A DNA stretch of 64,000 nt from Gambelia wislizenii (lineage: Eukaryota > Chordata > Lepidosauria > Squamata > Crotaphytidae): the NCBI GenBank assembly GCA_030847615.1, contig JAUMIR010000002.1, forward strand, positions 241,943,809 to 242,007,808. Reading direction: 5' to 3'. Positions 1-11,499 of this stretch are shown here, piece by piece. The notes under the pieces were generated by a model that did no database searches, had not been told where the DNA came from, and saw only the letters and a list, made by a program, of their open reading frames with translations. Every line of letters starts with the position of its first letter. The first letter of the stretch is position 1. The position numbers and the translations under genes were made by a program.

Positions 1-773
1 AAGGCTCTCTCTGAGTCCTCACTGAGCGAGCCTGTGATAGAGGTGGGACCAAGAGAAAGCCTCCTCCTGATGACCTTAGGGCTCTGGCAGGATTGTATCA
101 GGAGATCCGGCCTTTCAACTAGACTGGACCCAAGCTGCTTGACAGGAGAAACCATCATCATCCACTTTCCTGCCCTCAAAGACCAGCCCTATCATTAGGC
201 AGACAAAAGGCACCACCTCATGCAACGGATGCTGGGGAAAATAATAGCAGCCCCCTGCCCAAACTATTCCTCCTGCAACTCACAGCCATTCCTCCCTGCT
301 GGCCTTCAGCTGCAAGAAGAAGAATGTTCCATGGTCAGTAATGAAGTAAGATTTGGTGGCCTGTCAGTCCACTTCATTTCTGTGCACAAAATTGTGAGTG
401 GGTGAGTGGGTAGGTATGCCATATTTTCCCTTGCCTCAGGCAAAGAATTTTTTTGGCTTGTCCTCCTTTTATTTCTGGAATCCTTATAAAACATTTGAGA
501 ACTACCAACACTACCCAGTGTTATTTTCCTGTCTGTACACTGTACTTTTCAAGCAGATGTACTGTTTCACTATGCACACACAGGGAGAAATGCACATTCA
601 GAAGCCCATCCCAATTCACATGCAGGAAAAGACAAACCTAAGCACAACCATATGCACCCACTTTCTTAACCTCATAGTGCAGTGGGGAAAATTACTGGAA
701 CAAGGAAGTTTTAGAGTCCTTTATGACTGTACAGGCTGTTGGATATTATAGACCAATTTAGCTGGAGGGATAA
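1..773. other. RARG intron sequence, nothing recognised
   Basis: Ordinary non-coding sequence. Given the RARG exon at 6296-6647 on the minus strand, it lies in the intron downstream of that exon. I see no DNA-binding-domain exon and no RARG2-specific first exon here. Confidence 0.5.
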
Positions 774-1439
774 GGGGCGTGTCTATACGAGGGGGGAAAT
801 TGTGGGTTGATGTGCACTAACAACACTTCGAAGCAGCTTTGATTTGTCTTAGCTTTTTTTCTTTTTTTCTTTTTTTGCAAAATCACAGGCATACGAAGCT
901 ATCCGTTGTTGCTGTCTCAAAGGGCATGCCTGCAAATCAAGATGGCAGACACAAGTGAATTACTCATGTTTTTATTTTCATCAGTTGCCACCGCCAAACA
1001 GTATTTTTTAAAAGCATATCTAAGATGCAAAAGTGCAATAGTCCACCTAAACAAATAAATAAAACAAATTAAAGGAAAATACTGTTTTGTCACCTCAGCA
1101 CATGATCACTAAGGCAAAAATCCAACATGGCGGTTCCAGGTGCTTGCCTTGTTAGCAAGCTCTGCCCCCTGCCCACATTTTACCAATCCACTTTCTACTT
1201 CTGTTCTTACCAGGAATACAAATGAATATGAATCAGATTGTCCCAATGTGCAAGACTGTGCATTCCCCATGGAGCTTTTTAAAAACTTTGGGAAAAGCCA
1301 CAAAGGTTTTTCCTACAGAGTTTTTGACAGATTTGGCCCCCTCCTTCTGAATACTGTGGGATTGATGTGGGTTGCCAATTTGACAAATCATATTCTCCTT
1401 GAATTCTATGAGGAGTATTTTCACCGTTTAGACAACCCC
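774..1439 (+). mobile_element. Non-autonomous DNA element, family A, copy 1
   Basis: Starts GGGGCGTGTCTATAC and ends GTTTAGACAACCCC, imperfect inverted ends. The inside carries the signature block GCCAAAAATCCAACATGGCGG and the block ending GAGGAGTATTTTCACC found in five other copies in this window. It encodes no transposase. Superfamily not assigned: I see no reliable target duplication for this copy. Confidence 0.7.
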
Positions 1440-1744
1440 AAGGGTTACCTGCCATGACATACACAATGAGATATCTACAGTATAACTCTCATAGGGGTCC
1501 TCTATAAAATGCAGACCTTCTACCTGCCTCCAACAGTTAAGCTCACACCAAAATGCAACCAACCCTCTTAAGCTGGAAGTCAAGAGCATGGAGGGAAGGA
1601 AAACCACTCTGCAGAAGTGCCATTCTTTCCTCTACCATCCTTGAACATGCTCCCACACCATAGAAATCATTATGTGGCATCTTCTAGGGCTCAGCTAGAT
1701 TGATATGCAGTTGCTGGGTAAATCAGTCTAGAGACCTGGAGTTG

Positions 1745-2370
1745 TGTCATCAATATAGCGATCACACCCAGATCTGTTTTTCATTTTCCTTGGCTGCAGG
1801 ACAATTGGTAGGACAGATTCCTGGACCATTGGTAGAACAGATGCCTGGAGACCACTGTGTGATCAGCAGAGAATAACGGGGTGAAGCTGAACAGAGAAAA
1901 GACTGATATGTTGAAAGCTGGTGGTTCTTTTGATGCAGGAATCCAAGTTATACCAGCTCTGAGCAGGATCATGTTCTCTTGTAAAAAAAGTTTGTTGTTT
2001 TGGAAGGGCTCCTAGCTTTGCAAGAGACAGAGGTAGTTAGGAGTACTGGTTTGGTAGACATGGCACACATAGAGAAAAAGGAACTGGCTTCTCATTCATT
2101 CATGCACTGATGTTCTTCATGTTTGGACTACTATAATGCTCTCTACCTGGGACTTCTCTTCGTTCAGAATCTTCATTAAAAGAGGAAGCTGCAGCTTGAT
2201 TAGTAAGTGGTGGTTGGTTCATAGAGCACAGTAAAAGATCTACACTGGTTGTTCACTTCTCTGAACCCAATTCAAGGTGCTGGTTTTCATCCGTAAAGCC
2301 GTAAAATTACCACCAGCTTGTTTAGTGAAGGAAATATCTCTCTGAACGTACGCCTCGCCACTCTATTAAA
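1745..2370 (+). mobile_element. Decayed L2/Jockey-type LINE fragment (RT C-terminal part)
   Basis: Broken frames resemble the end of an L2-like reverse transcriptase. A decayed (F/Y)ADDTQLY motif lies near 1765 (read as SDHTQIC), a (L)KLN-DKTEVL-like stretch near 1890, and DYYNALYLG near 2125, followed by sequence equivalent to the conserved FRAQFKVLVLTYKAL block. Many stops and shifts show it is long dead. Confidence 0.6.
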
Positions 2371-4955
2371 TTGACAATGGTGGTCCTACTAGTATATGCC
2401 ATCTCTTTCTAAGGTAAAGCAAGGAAGATGAAGGGTACCGGTAAATCCTTCCCACTGGTAGCACCACAACTCAAAAGGTACAGCTAGATCAATCTAGGGG
2501 CCTTCTTAAGAGGAATAAAAAATGAGAGCCTCTGCAGAAGTTATTTGGAGCACTGTAAGAACTAGGTTTGCCAGACTGAAAACTGGAGACAGCTCCTGAA
2601 CCTTTAACAGTTGTGTAGAAGATGGAATTTCAGGAGCTGTACAGCTTTTTATCTGGTTGCATGAAAACCAAAACCTGATGAAATTCCCTCTTCTACATAT
2701 CCATTAAAGATACAGGAACCTTCTCCAGTTTTCGTTCTGGCAACTCTAATAATAACTGTGTGGTATGCTAGTTTCAGATTGCTGGGTTCTGACCAATCTA
2801 GGTTATGTCCAGAATCTACCTTCTCTGGACAGGAAGGCCTTTCTCAAAGAAGGAACCCCCACTAAATTTTCAAGAATTTCCACCTCTTCCACATATAAGC
2901 CACAACTTACCCCAATGAACAGGCCCCCCCACTACCTGCTGTGCAGCATTTTCAAAGGTCTGGAGGGGCTGCTGTGGGAAGGACTGAGTAGGAAAGTCTG
3001 TTTCTATCCAGCCCTATTTCACACACCTAGAACTGGAATCAGCCCGTGGGTTTGCTTGTTTTCTATCAGATTTGCTTGCCTCAGATTTCAGAAAAGCAGG
3101 TTACAACTGCATAAACCTAAAAGACCATTTATTGAGATTTCTTTAGATATGTGTGTATCCCAGAAGAGAATTAATGAAGAAGATAATCTGTAAGCGCTTT
3201 TTTTTTAAAAAAAATGCATGCTGCAGTTGGGTTAAGCTTAACCTTGAGGCAAGGCACAGTTTTGAAAGCAAATCCAATTTACACCTCATGTGTGAAGCGC
3301 TGATGAAAGATATCTCCAGAAGGAGCTTAAGCACTCCTTCTTAGACATAGTACTGTATAATTAAACTGAATTGGCTCATCACATGAACGCCGAGGATGCC
3401 CCCTAGTGGATAAGTCAGCCAGTCAGTCAATCAGGCAATGTGGGGGCGGCAGAATGAGCTGCTGTTGGCAAAGCAAGAGGAGCCTCTAGCTTAGCAAAGA
3501 CAAGAGCACTGGTGAGACAGGGGAAACCAAGGGGAGGAATTGAAGGTTCAAGAAACAGTAGTATGAACAGAGCAAAACGAAGGTCCCAAACTGGTGCAGC
3601 AGAATTCAGAAAGTGACGGGAAGGAGCACAGTTCTTGCAAACACTTCCTGGGCATCCTTTTTTTCTCTGGTTCTTCCCATTCAAGTAAGAGCTGAAGCAG
3701 ATGGAGAGTTATATGCGCACAGCCCTGAAGCACCAGAGACATGCTGCAAGCTGGAGGCCTGACTGACTGACAACCTTTCAGCGTGGGGACGCGGCTTTGG
3801 CGTGTTGGAACCCGCACCTGAGAAAACATGTAGGGCTTCAGTCCCTGCACTGGCAGGCAGGAGGAGTGGAGCCAAGTGGTGCCTGGAGGTCTGGCTCCGA
3901 GCCTGGGCACACCCTGGGGCAGGAAAGGGCTGAGCAGTTGGAACATGCCCCAAAGTGTGGAGAATAGAGCAGAGTACCCAGGAGAAGCCAGTGAGACCCA
4001 CACCCCACAAGCCCTGGGCATGATGTCCCTTTGCACCCCAGTTCAAAAGCGCCATCATGCAATCAACATATACACACATGCTTACACACTCACTGCTTTG
4101 AGTGCCTTCATGATGAGCACTTTGCCCATGAGTCCCCTCAGTGAGACTAGAACAGAGTATCTTATGAAGAGTGGTTTCCAAGATCCTCTAAAAAGGTAAG
4201 CCTAGGTCCTTATCCTCAATACTACAAGGGCGTCTGGTCACGAAGAGCTTCTTGAAAGGGCTAGCTCTAAATCAAGAGCATTATGCGGGTTGATTCACTG
4301 CACCCAGTGAATTCCCCCCCTCGAATATTCATGTGGGGGAACATGTTTCTGCACATGCACACATACACACTCAGCTCTGGAAATCTCTTGCTTTTAGGGT
4401 GGGTTTTTTTTAATCACTGTAACTGCAAATGGGTGTTTAGCACAATCAAACTAACATAAACAGTATAGTGAAAGTTGTCCTGGAACAGCCATTTCCCCCT
4501 AAAGAATGGTTGCATGAATTACTTAGTGACTCCCGCTTCCTACTAATCTGTTAATAATTCTGAATTCAAGAGTCTTTGTTTTCACACAGTACCCAATGCT
4601 GACTCTAGTTCAACTCTGGGTGCCCAGTGCTACAATGACAAGCATGTCAGATTGCAGCCAAACCTTCTTCATGCCTATTAATAGAGTTGGCTTTTTATTC
4701 AACTCTACTAAGCAATAGCAAAAAATAGTCTTTGACTGATACAATTTTTATACTAGGTTCACAGAAACCGCAAGATGCTCTATGCTGAGTCTGATAAATC
4801 TGTGTCAAGCAGGTCCATCTAGCAGAGTATTATCAAAACAACTGGCAGCATATATCTGGGGTTTCAGCCAGGATTCCTTCCTATTCCCAACCAGAAATGC
4901 CAAGGATTGAATCTGAAATCCCCTCCATTCAGAGCATGTACTCTACTGCTGAGTT
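2371..4955. other. RARG intron, no gene recognised
   Basis: Unique-looking sequence. Long frames at 2765-3193 (+) and 3548-4181 (-) show no known domain and overlap each other on opposite strands, so I treat them as chance. A RARG2 first exon would be expected in the intron left of 6296, but I could not recognise its N-terminus here. Confidence 0.4.
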
Positions 4956-4956
4956 A

Positions 4957-5236
4957 CTTATTTATTTATTATTTTAGGTATTTATACTCCACTTTTCAGC
5001 CATGAAGGCTCCCAGAACAGCTTACAAATTGTTTAAGCAACAGCAATTTACACATCTACACTGCATTAAGCAGTTTCCAATGTGTGTTAGCTAATTGCCC
5101 CCCATAAGCCAGGTACTCATTTTACCGACCTATGAAAGGACGGAAGGCTGAATGAACCTTGGAGACCTCTGGGATCGAACTTGCAACACTGTGGCTTGTG
5201 GTACTGGCATTTATCCACTGTGCCACCAGGGCTCCT
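4957..5236 (-). repeat. tRNA-derived SINE, Sauria type, copy 1
   Basis: Reverse complement of the element at 22270-22557: a tRNA-like head at the right end (GTGGTGCAGTGG equivalent and a GTTCGATCCC-like B box), a body with the CCTTCCATCCTTTCATAGGT-type block, and an A/T-rich tail at the left. Pol III promoter boxes are visible but diverged. Confidence 0.75.
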
Positions 5237-6295
5237 TCAAAACATGAAGAAGATTTGACAATTGGATCCAGTACTACCATCTTGATACGTGCTTACATTA
5301 ACAATGCTTCTACATTGGCCACTACAAGGCTTGCTTATGTTTAAATCCTGCTCCCTGGTTGTTTGCTAAAGATTTGGCAACTCATGGTTTGGTAAACTCT
5401 AGGATTTGTTTCAGCAATGTACTCTATGTGGGACTGCCCTTGGGGAATGTCCAGAAGCAGTAGCTCATAAAATAGGATGCAATTCTTCTTTTGTGAAGAT
5501 GGGCAGCCACGAGCACATAAAGCTTGTCCTTCATGAGCTGAATGGGTGCCAGACATTTCCAGATGTGATCCAGAGTTCTAGCCAATAGTTCATTTCCCAT
5601 GTTCAGACCAAAGATTTGCCACCTTCTGGCACAATCCACTGACTGAAGATTTTTTATGATGAGGGAAACCCCATCCTGACATCATTCTGATCGCCAATGA
5701 GGCTATTTTGCCTTGTGGAAATGTCTACCACGAACTCTCATGTTCATATCCAAAATATTCATCTACTGGAAGCCAGGAATGGTATCTATTCAGGGATACA
5801 ATGCCAACCCAATGACACCTCCATACATTCAGCCAATGAATCACAATACCTTAAAAGTCTGGAAGCACTGACATAGTTCAGGAAAGTCATTCTAGGATTC
5901 AGGATAGAAATAGTCTGAATCCCATAGCATCTCTATGCACCTGAAGTGGTAATTGAAACTTTTCAGCCTTCCTTAACATGGCACCTTCCAGATATTATAG
6001 ATTATACTCCCATCCTTGCTGACCACTTGCCACATTGGCTGGGGCTGCTGACAATTCTGGTTCAAAATATTCAGAAGGACCCTAGTTGGAGAAGGCAACA
6101 GCACGTCAACCTGCACTCCTGTTCTCCTCATTTTTATCTATTTCACTACTTTTGTATGGCAGTCAAAGCACCCTCCCCCGACTTTTGTACCCTTCTGGCA
6201 TCAAGCCCCAGCCCTCTACTCCTTCAATCTTCCACCATTCCTCCCCAGCTCCACCCCCACCCCTGGCAGACATCCCTTTCTTTCTAGATACTTAC
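5237..6295. other. RARG: RARG intron directly downstream of the first coding exon
   Basis: Begins on the minus strand with the donor GTAAGT at 6295. No further exon or clear repeat is recognised. Confidence 0.5.
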
Positions 6296-6470
6296 ATAGT
6301 GATGCCATTTCCTTGGGCAGGTCAGTAGGATAGCTCCGAAAGTAACCTCCATTAGTAAGCATTTCGAAGTGTGGGTTGGGGAAAGGAAAAGGGTATACAG
6401 CAGGAGGGAAACCGTTGACATGAGCCAGAGGAGTTCCACCAGAGCAGCCCCTCTCCTTGTTTCCTGCCAT
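6296..6470 (-). CDS. RARG: RARG isoform 1, first coding exon (58 codons + 1 base)
   Basis: Start of retinoic acid receptor gamma, a nuclear receptor that binds retinoic acid and, as a dimer with RXR, controls transcription. Read on the minus strand, the exon begins MAGNKERGC and ends DLPKEMASL. The NKER start, a Phe/Pro/Tyr-rich middle (YPFPFP), an FEML motif and the terminal DLPKEMASL match the A/B (AF-1) region of RARG1 as I remember it. This copy has 58 residues to MASL against about 61 in human. The ATG at 6470 has G at -3 and G at +4 and matches the known RARG1 start. The exon ends after the first base of a codon at 6296, followed by the donor GTAAGT (from 6295). That phase fits the known junction MASL-S-VET, where the next exon completes a Ser codon. 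The DNA-binding domain is not in the window. The middle of the peptide diverges from mammals, as expected for this domain. Confidence 0.93.
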
Positions 6471-6647
6471 AGCTGATGACACAGAGGGGGGAAATGGCCT
6501 AAGAGAGTGTGTGTCAAGATTCCCCTTAGAAAATCTGTTCAGTGCTATCACTGCTCCCAACAGATGGTCCCATGGCTGCGGTCCATGCAAAATTCCAGCC
6601 TTAGGGAAAGGTGTCTTCCCTCTCCTTCCTCTTTCTGTTCCACAGTC
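6471..6647 (-). other. RARG: RARG1 5' untranslated part of the same exon, with splice acceptor
   Basis: Immediately upstream of the ATG, the minus strand shows a pyrimidine-rich run ending in CCATGCAG, a strong acceptor, with the exon starting at 6647 (GACTGTGGAAC). The leader is therefore split and at least one untranslated exon lies further right. The main reading frame stays open through the whole leader without an in-frame ATG or stop. The start at 6470 is therefore chosen by family homology, not by an upstream stop. Two short out-of-frame upstream ORFs lie in this leader. Confidence 0.8.
6526..6586 (-). other. Two overlapping upstream ORFs in the RARG1 leader
   Basis: On the minus strand one ATG at 6586 opens 12 codons and stops at 6548 (TGA). 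A second ATG at 6573, in the strong context GCAGCCATGG, opens 15 codons and stops at 6526 (TAA). Both are out of frame with the main ATG at 6470 and end before it. Upstream ORFs in such positions usually lower or condition translation of the main frame. That role is inference here. Confidence 0.6.
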
Positions 6648-6760
6648 CTGCATGGAGAGAAGAAAGAACACATGAAATGCTGTCAGTATCCTTTAGTGAT
6701 AGACAAAGATGTCAGTCCCCAAGATTATTTTTCTCCATCACCATCAAGTATCCTCTAGAG

Positions 6761-6954
6761 CAGCCTTTCTCAACCTTTTTACCCTGGCGGAACCCTTGAA
6801 ACAATTTTCAGATCTCAGGGAACCCCTGCCTAAAAATTATTACATCTACAGCTCAAAAAAAGTTTGTTTTTTTTTCCAATCTCAGTATCTCACAGAACCC
6901 ATAGCAACTTCTTGTGGAACCCTAGGGTTCCAGGGAACCCTGGGTGAGAAACTG
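6761..6954. mobile_element. hAT (Charlie-like) non-autonomous element
   Basis: Inverted ends CAGCCTTTCTCAACC and GGGTGAGAAACTG, 194 bases. It is flanked by the near-matching 8-bp duplications CTCTAGAG (6753-6760) and GTCTAGAG (6955-6962), the NTCTAGAN type preferred by Charlie-like hAT transposons. It sits about 110 bases upstream of the RARG coding exon acceptor, inside the intron. Confidence 0.8.
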
Positions 6955-6962
6955 GTCTAGAG

Positions 6963-8663
6963 CAAGAGTGGGAATTCTGTTGAACTGCAACTCCCACCAG
7001 CACCAGCCAGCAGAGCCAATGGTAAGGAATTCTGAGCTGATCTTCAACAGTATCTGGGGGCTACACAATTCTCATCTCTTCTTCTGTGGCAAGGATGGGA
7101 GGCATTTTGACTTCCTGATCAAGCTGCTAGGAAGCAGGGTATGGAGAGTCTGTTGAAACAAGGAAAGGGGTTCCAGCAGGAGAGGAAGAGTGGAAAGCAC
7201 AACTAGGACCAAGGTAACAAGGCACAACACCTTGTAACACTAGCAGGATAAAATAGAATTCAGGACACAGGTCTAGAGAGGAAAGGGCACACAGATAAGT
7301 GAAGGCTCACTCCCCAAAGACAGCTATTGGCTTCCACAGATGGGCTGCAAATAGCAAGATTGTTAATGGAGGACAAAATCTTCTTCCCTGACACCTCCCT
7401 CCTAAGAAGCTAATTTTTCAAGTTGCAGAAATTATGTTTAAAAACATAGGAATTTGTCTTATAGTGAGTCAAGCTCTGGTTTATCTTACTCAGTACTAAT
7501 TAATCTACATGCACTGGTTGTGGCTTTCCAGATTTTCAGACAGACACTTTCCCAGACCTATCTGGAGATGCTGGAGATTAGACTTAAAATCTCCTAGGCT
7601 CAGTAAGTGCTCTACCATAAAGCTACAGCTCTTCTCTAGTTTATCCCTCATCCCAACAGCTCCTCTTGACTGGACTTTTCCCTCAAGTAAAGCACTGCAC
7701 TTAGGTGCAGTTTTGTATTGGTTGTAAAACTTTCTCCTGGCTACTGAAATTGGGTGGCCTTCCCACCTTCCACTGTGAAAGGACCCAAGAGACATAATAA
7801 TGGCACATTATGTGGCGCCTAAAAATTTCCTGCTATGGAAGGGCCTTTCTTCATTTTCTGCCAATGATGAAAATGGCGATGATGATGATGATGATGACAA
7901 TAACTATAATGAGGGAAATGCCAGGTGAGGAAAAGTTCTGCTTAAAACGACTACTGAGGAAGACATCTTGAGGACAAAGAGGAAGATTGAAACAAGCATA
8001 AGGAACATGGGACTAATATATCAAACTATCACACCCAAGAAAATGTTTCCCTCTACTGAGGAAACTAGACAATCGCAGGACAACTTTAGAGAGAATTTGC
8101 TTCTAGTAGCAGTCCACTCAAGACAAAACTGCCTTATAGCAGCTCAGACTATTTGTCCATCTACTCCAATATTGTCTGCTTTTGACTAGCAGCATCTCTC
8201 CAGGCAGAAAAATGTTTTTTGCATCATCTGTTGCTACCTGACTCTTTAACTGGAGATGTCTAGGATTGGTGGCTGTGCTCAACCACAATCAAGAGAGGTA
8301 AATATACTTTTTTCCCTTCCGATCAAAGCCTAAATCAGAAACTTCCCAGCTCTTTATCACATTCACCAATACTTTTGGCCAAAACTGAACATACAGTGCA
8401 GACAGCACAGCTATTTTAATATATGAATTCACTGAGATCACATCTATAAAACCAATGCTGAAAAAAACTTTGTCTCTATTAAGGTTGAACTGTACACATT
8501 AAACCCCATGTTTCACCTCTGCAAGTATAATATTAATATACTGTACTTGCAGCTGGATCCCTGCAGAGAATAAACTGCTCACTTTCATTAACCTACAGGA
8601 GGTATTACTAGCAAAGCTTCAGAGATGATCTAGCTATTCAGCATTTTTAAACCTTTCTTCCCT
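6963..8663. other. Probable RARG 5' intron, no gene recognised
   Basis: No recognisable exon. It includes a short (GAT)n run at 7877-7897. No mobile element recognised with confidence. Confidence 0.4.
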
Positions 8664-8772
8664 TGTGTGTGTATGTTTCTTCAAGTCGCCTGTAGACTTA
8701 TGGAGACATCATGAAATTCATAGGGTTTTCTTAGGCAAGGAATACTCAGAGGTGGTTTTGCCAGTTCCTTCC
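8664..8772 (-). repeat. 5S-derived SINE, head-truncated copy
   Basis: Only the body/tail is present, reversed (CTTCAAGTCGCCTG... then TTAGGCAAGGAATACTCAGA and TTTTGCCAGTTCCTTCC). It matches the tails of the full copies at 24628 and 36388. The 5S-like head is missing. Confidence 0.65.
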
Positions 8773-9214
8773 ATTGACATAATGCATGTGTCCTCTTCAG
8801 AGGCCAGTCTCACTGTGCTCAGGGTGGCTTTCTTCCAACAACCAAAGTGTGCACAGGACTGCACTCTTAATAAGCAGAAAGGACACTGAACAGAAAACAG
8901 TTAAGAAGTTAACATTTGGAACACAGCTGTCAGAAGGAAAACAAAATGACCAGGGCTGGACACACATATGGTTCCACACTGGAAGACAGATTGCACCTCC
9001 CTGCCTCACAACCACCGTAGAGTAGATTGGTCTGTCCCCAAAAGTTCCATATGCACCCCATATGTCAGTCCAGAGCCTGGTAAACCATTCTAGACCACAA
9101 TTCCCAAAATCATGCTGGCTAGGAAATTATGGGAGCTCTAGCCCCCCAAACGAGATTTTCCAAGCTCTGAGTGGCCTTGTGTTCCCTTCTAGTAATCATT
9201 CATATAAACGAGGA

Positions 9215-9603
9215 CACTGGTTCTTAACCTGTGGTCCTCGGACCCCCAGGGGTCTATGATGGCCTCACAGGGGGTCTGTGAAGGCTTGAAGGCTGCTCAG
9301 CCCACCTCCCTGCAGTGGAACAGCCATGTGACAGGAGCCAGGGCATTCAATCCACTCCAGCCACAAACCTGCAGGAAGAAGCAGGAGAAAAGTCTTCCCT
9401 TCCCCTCCAGTGCCTCTGAGGAAAGGTTTAATGGGTGGTGTAATTGTATTATTATTATTATTATTATTATTATTAGGTATTTTACCTGGTGGTTGTATTA
9501 TTATTATTATTATTATTTTAAATGTTAAATCTAAGGGATCCATAGCAACAAAAGATATTTAAGGGGGGGGGGTCCCTGGTAAAGAAAAGGTTAAGAGCCC
9601 CTG
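9215..9603. mobile_element. hAT-like element with internal (ATT)n microsatellites
   Basis: Ends CACTGGTTCTTAACCTGTGG and GGTTAAGAGCCCCTG form hAT-type inverted termini. Flanking octamers agree at 6 of 8 positions. Two trinucleotide runs of ATT lie inside (about 9445-9476 and 9499-9525). The predicted poly-Ile/Asn peptides are microsatellite artefacts. Confidence 0.65.
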
Positions 9604-9611
9604 AGCTAGGA

Positions 9612-10388
9612 TACTCATCCCTGAGTTTTATACCTATTTCAAACAAACAGAAATGGTAGCATTAAATTGTCTCATACCAAAGTTTGTTTTAAAAAAGGAG
9701 CATATTTAAAGCAGAGACAGAGTATAACCCCAAATTCTTTGCACTCAGCTTGTCAACCATAAATAGATAAAAGCAGCCATGGTTTTCTCCTATAGATTTG
9801 TACACCTTCAGGATCCCACCCCGCCCCAATTTAACCATTAATTTCTTTCATCACTATAAACAGGTGCAGCATGGTTCCCTTACCTAATAGACTCTCCTAC
9901 CCATGACCATGGCTATTTAGTGTAGGTAGCCTCTGCCTTCAACAAAATACCATCCACAAGTTGGAGAAAATAAAAGGCTCCTTCATATAAGAATGCTCCT
10001 TTGAAGGGGGGAAACCTGTGGAATTGATTATGCTTTCCCATCCTTGTCATTTTTGTGGAAGGTGTTCTTCAGAAGAGCAAAAATGTATGTACCAACAGAA
10101 GCTGAATTATAATAATCTACATCTAAAAAAAGACACTTCCTCCCAGACTTGTCAGTCCCTGGAGAGACTACAGAAAGGGGACACTGAATGAAATAGAAGT
10201 GGGGCCAGTAATGTAGAAAAGTGGGTTAAACACTATTAGAGTGAAACCAACTATGGCATAGCTCTGAAAGGAACCTTGGACCCAGAAATGTTGGGAACAC
10301 ACATATTAGAAATGCAGAAGGGACTCTGCAGGAAGGCAAGACAACACCCCTTGAATATGTAAAGAAAAGTGAGAAGGAGGAGAGATGG
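9612..10388. other. Non-coding, nothing recognised
   Basis: Unique-looking non-coding sequence, presumably intron or upstream flank of RARG. Confidence 0.4.
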
Positions 10389-10745
10389 CATACCCTTCAA
10401 CATTTTACAGTTGAAAAGTGGGACATGTATGGCCAAGGTGGCAAAATTTATTAACAAGGAAGAACATACAAGCTAGGAGAGGCTGCAGCAGTTTGCTTTT
10501 GCCTGAACCTACTGGGAAGGGCAACATTCTGCCTTCTCTTCTCCTCTCCTCCCTGCTGAGTTAATTGAGTGCAAGCTAGTTTTGTCCTTTGAACTCAGTT
10601 TGCAGCAACTGAAATAAGCTGAGGCCAAAGTGGAAAAGGGGACGAGGCAGGAGAAACTGGGTCCTTTTAAAAGCAGCTGAGAAAGTGGGACAATAGAGGA
10701 TTAATTGGGATGGTCCTTGCCAAATTGGGACACTTAGAAGGTATG
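10389..10745 (+). mobile_element. Family D DNA element, copy 1 (6-bp target duplication)
   Basis: Starts CATACCCTTCAAC and ends AGAAGGTATG. It is flanked on both sides by AGATGG (10383-10388 and 10746-10751). The interior, including GAGTTAATTGAGTGCAA and TCCTTTTAAAAGCAGCT, is shared with copies at 52914, 57106 and 58760. Non-autonomous, with no coding capacity. Confidence 0.8.
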
Positions 10746-10751
10746 AGATGG

Positions 10752-11499
10752 AGACTAGCTCTATAGGTTTCTGAAAGTTAGGAACAGGATGGCCAATCTT
10801 TAAAAACACACACACACATCATTTACCATTACTATGCCTCTTAACAATACTGAAATTTGACAGACGAAGGGGGTTTTGCACCAACCCATATTAGTTAAAG
10901 TTTCATTTACTTAATTTCTTCATGTGAGAATGCTTTTAAGGACACACACAGAGGGCCTATAAAGAAAGAAACCAATGAACCTACTGGGGAAAGCAGCAGA
11001 GACATGAGCTGGGATAAATTGCCAAATAAGAGATGTTGCTGTTGCTGAAATCTGATGGGAAATGAGGTCTCTGCTCCCAAATCCCAGGTGTGTGTGAGTC
11101 TGGTTGGGGGTTATTCAGTGCAAAGGGAGATGCACTCAACACATGATCAAGGATACTCCTCGCTTGCTGTTTTTCAGCAATCAGTTTTGGGGCTGAGGAG
11201 ACAAAAGTTCCAGGACTGAGCCCTCTGTGGTGAGTCTAGCTGGAGCTAGGCAGGCGTCACAGGATATAGAGGGTGGACTACAACGATTTTGGATAGCAAA
11301 CCAGAACTCAGTAACTTCAGAAAACCTACAATCCTGTTAACATTCACTGAAGGCTATTTGGTCACTCTCCGCAGCACATGCAGAGACACATCAGTAAGTC
11401 ACTCACTCTGGCAAACCACAACCCAAATGCATCTCATGTACTCTAATTGTCCCCCAAATACTCGGGTTTAAAACTTGAGATTTTTTGGGGGGGGGGCTT
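10752..11499. other. Non-coding, nothing recognised
   Basis: Includes a short (CA)n run near 10807. No exon or repeat recognised. Confidence 0.4.

Noticed and set aside
3548..4181. Minus-strand frames of 162 and 166 codons downstream of the RARG exon, considered as a RARG2 first exon
   Set aside because: No RARG2-like N-terminus and no phase-1 donor after a matching peptide. The frames overlap each other in different registers.
9256..9543. Poly-isoleucine and poly-asparagine peptides
   Set aside because: Translation of (ATT)n microsatellites inside a hAT-like element.
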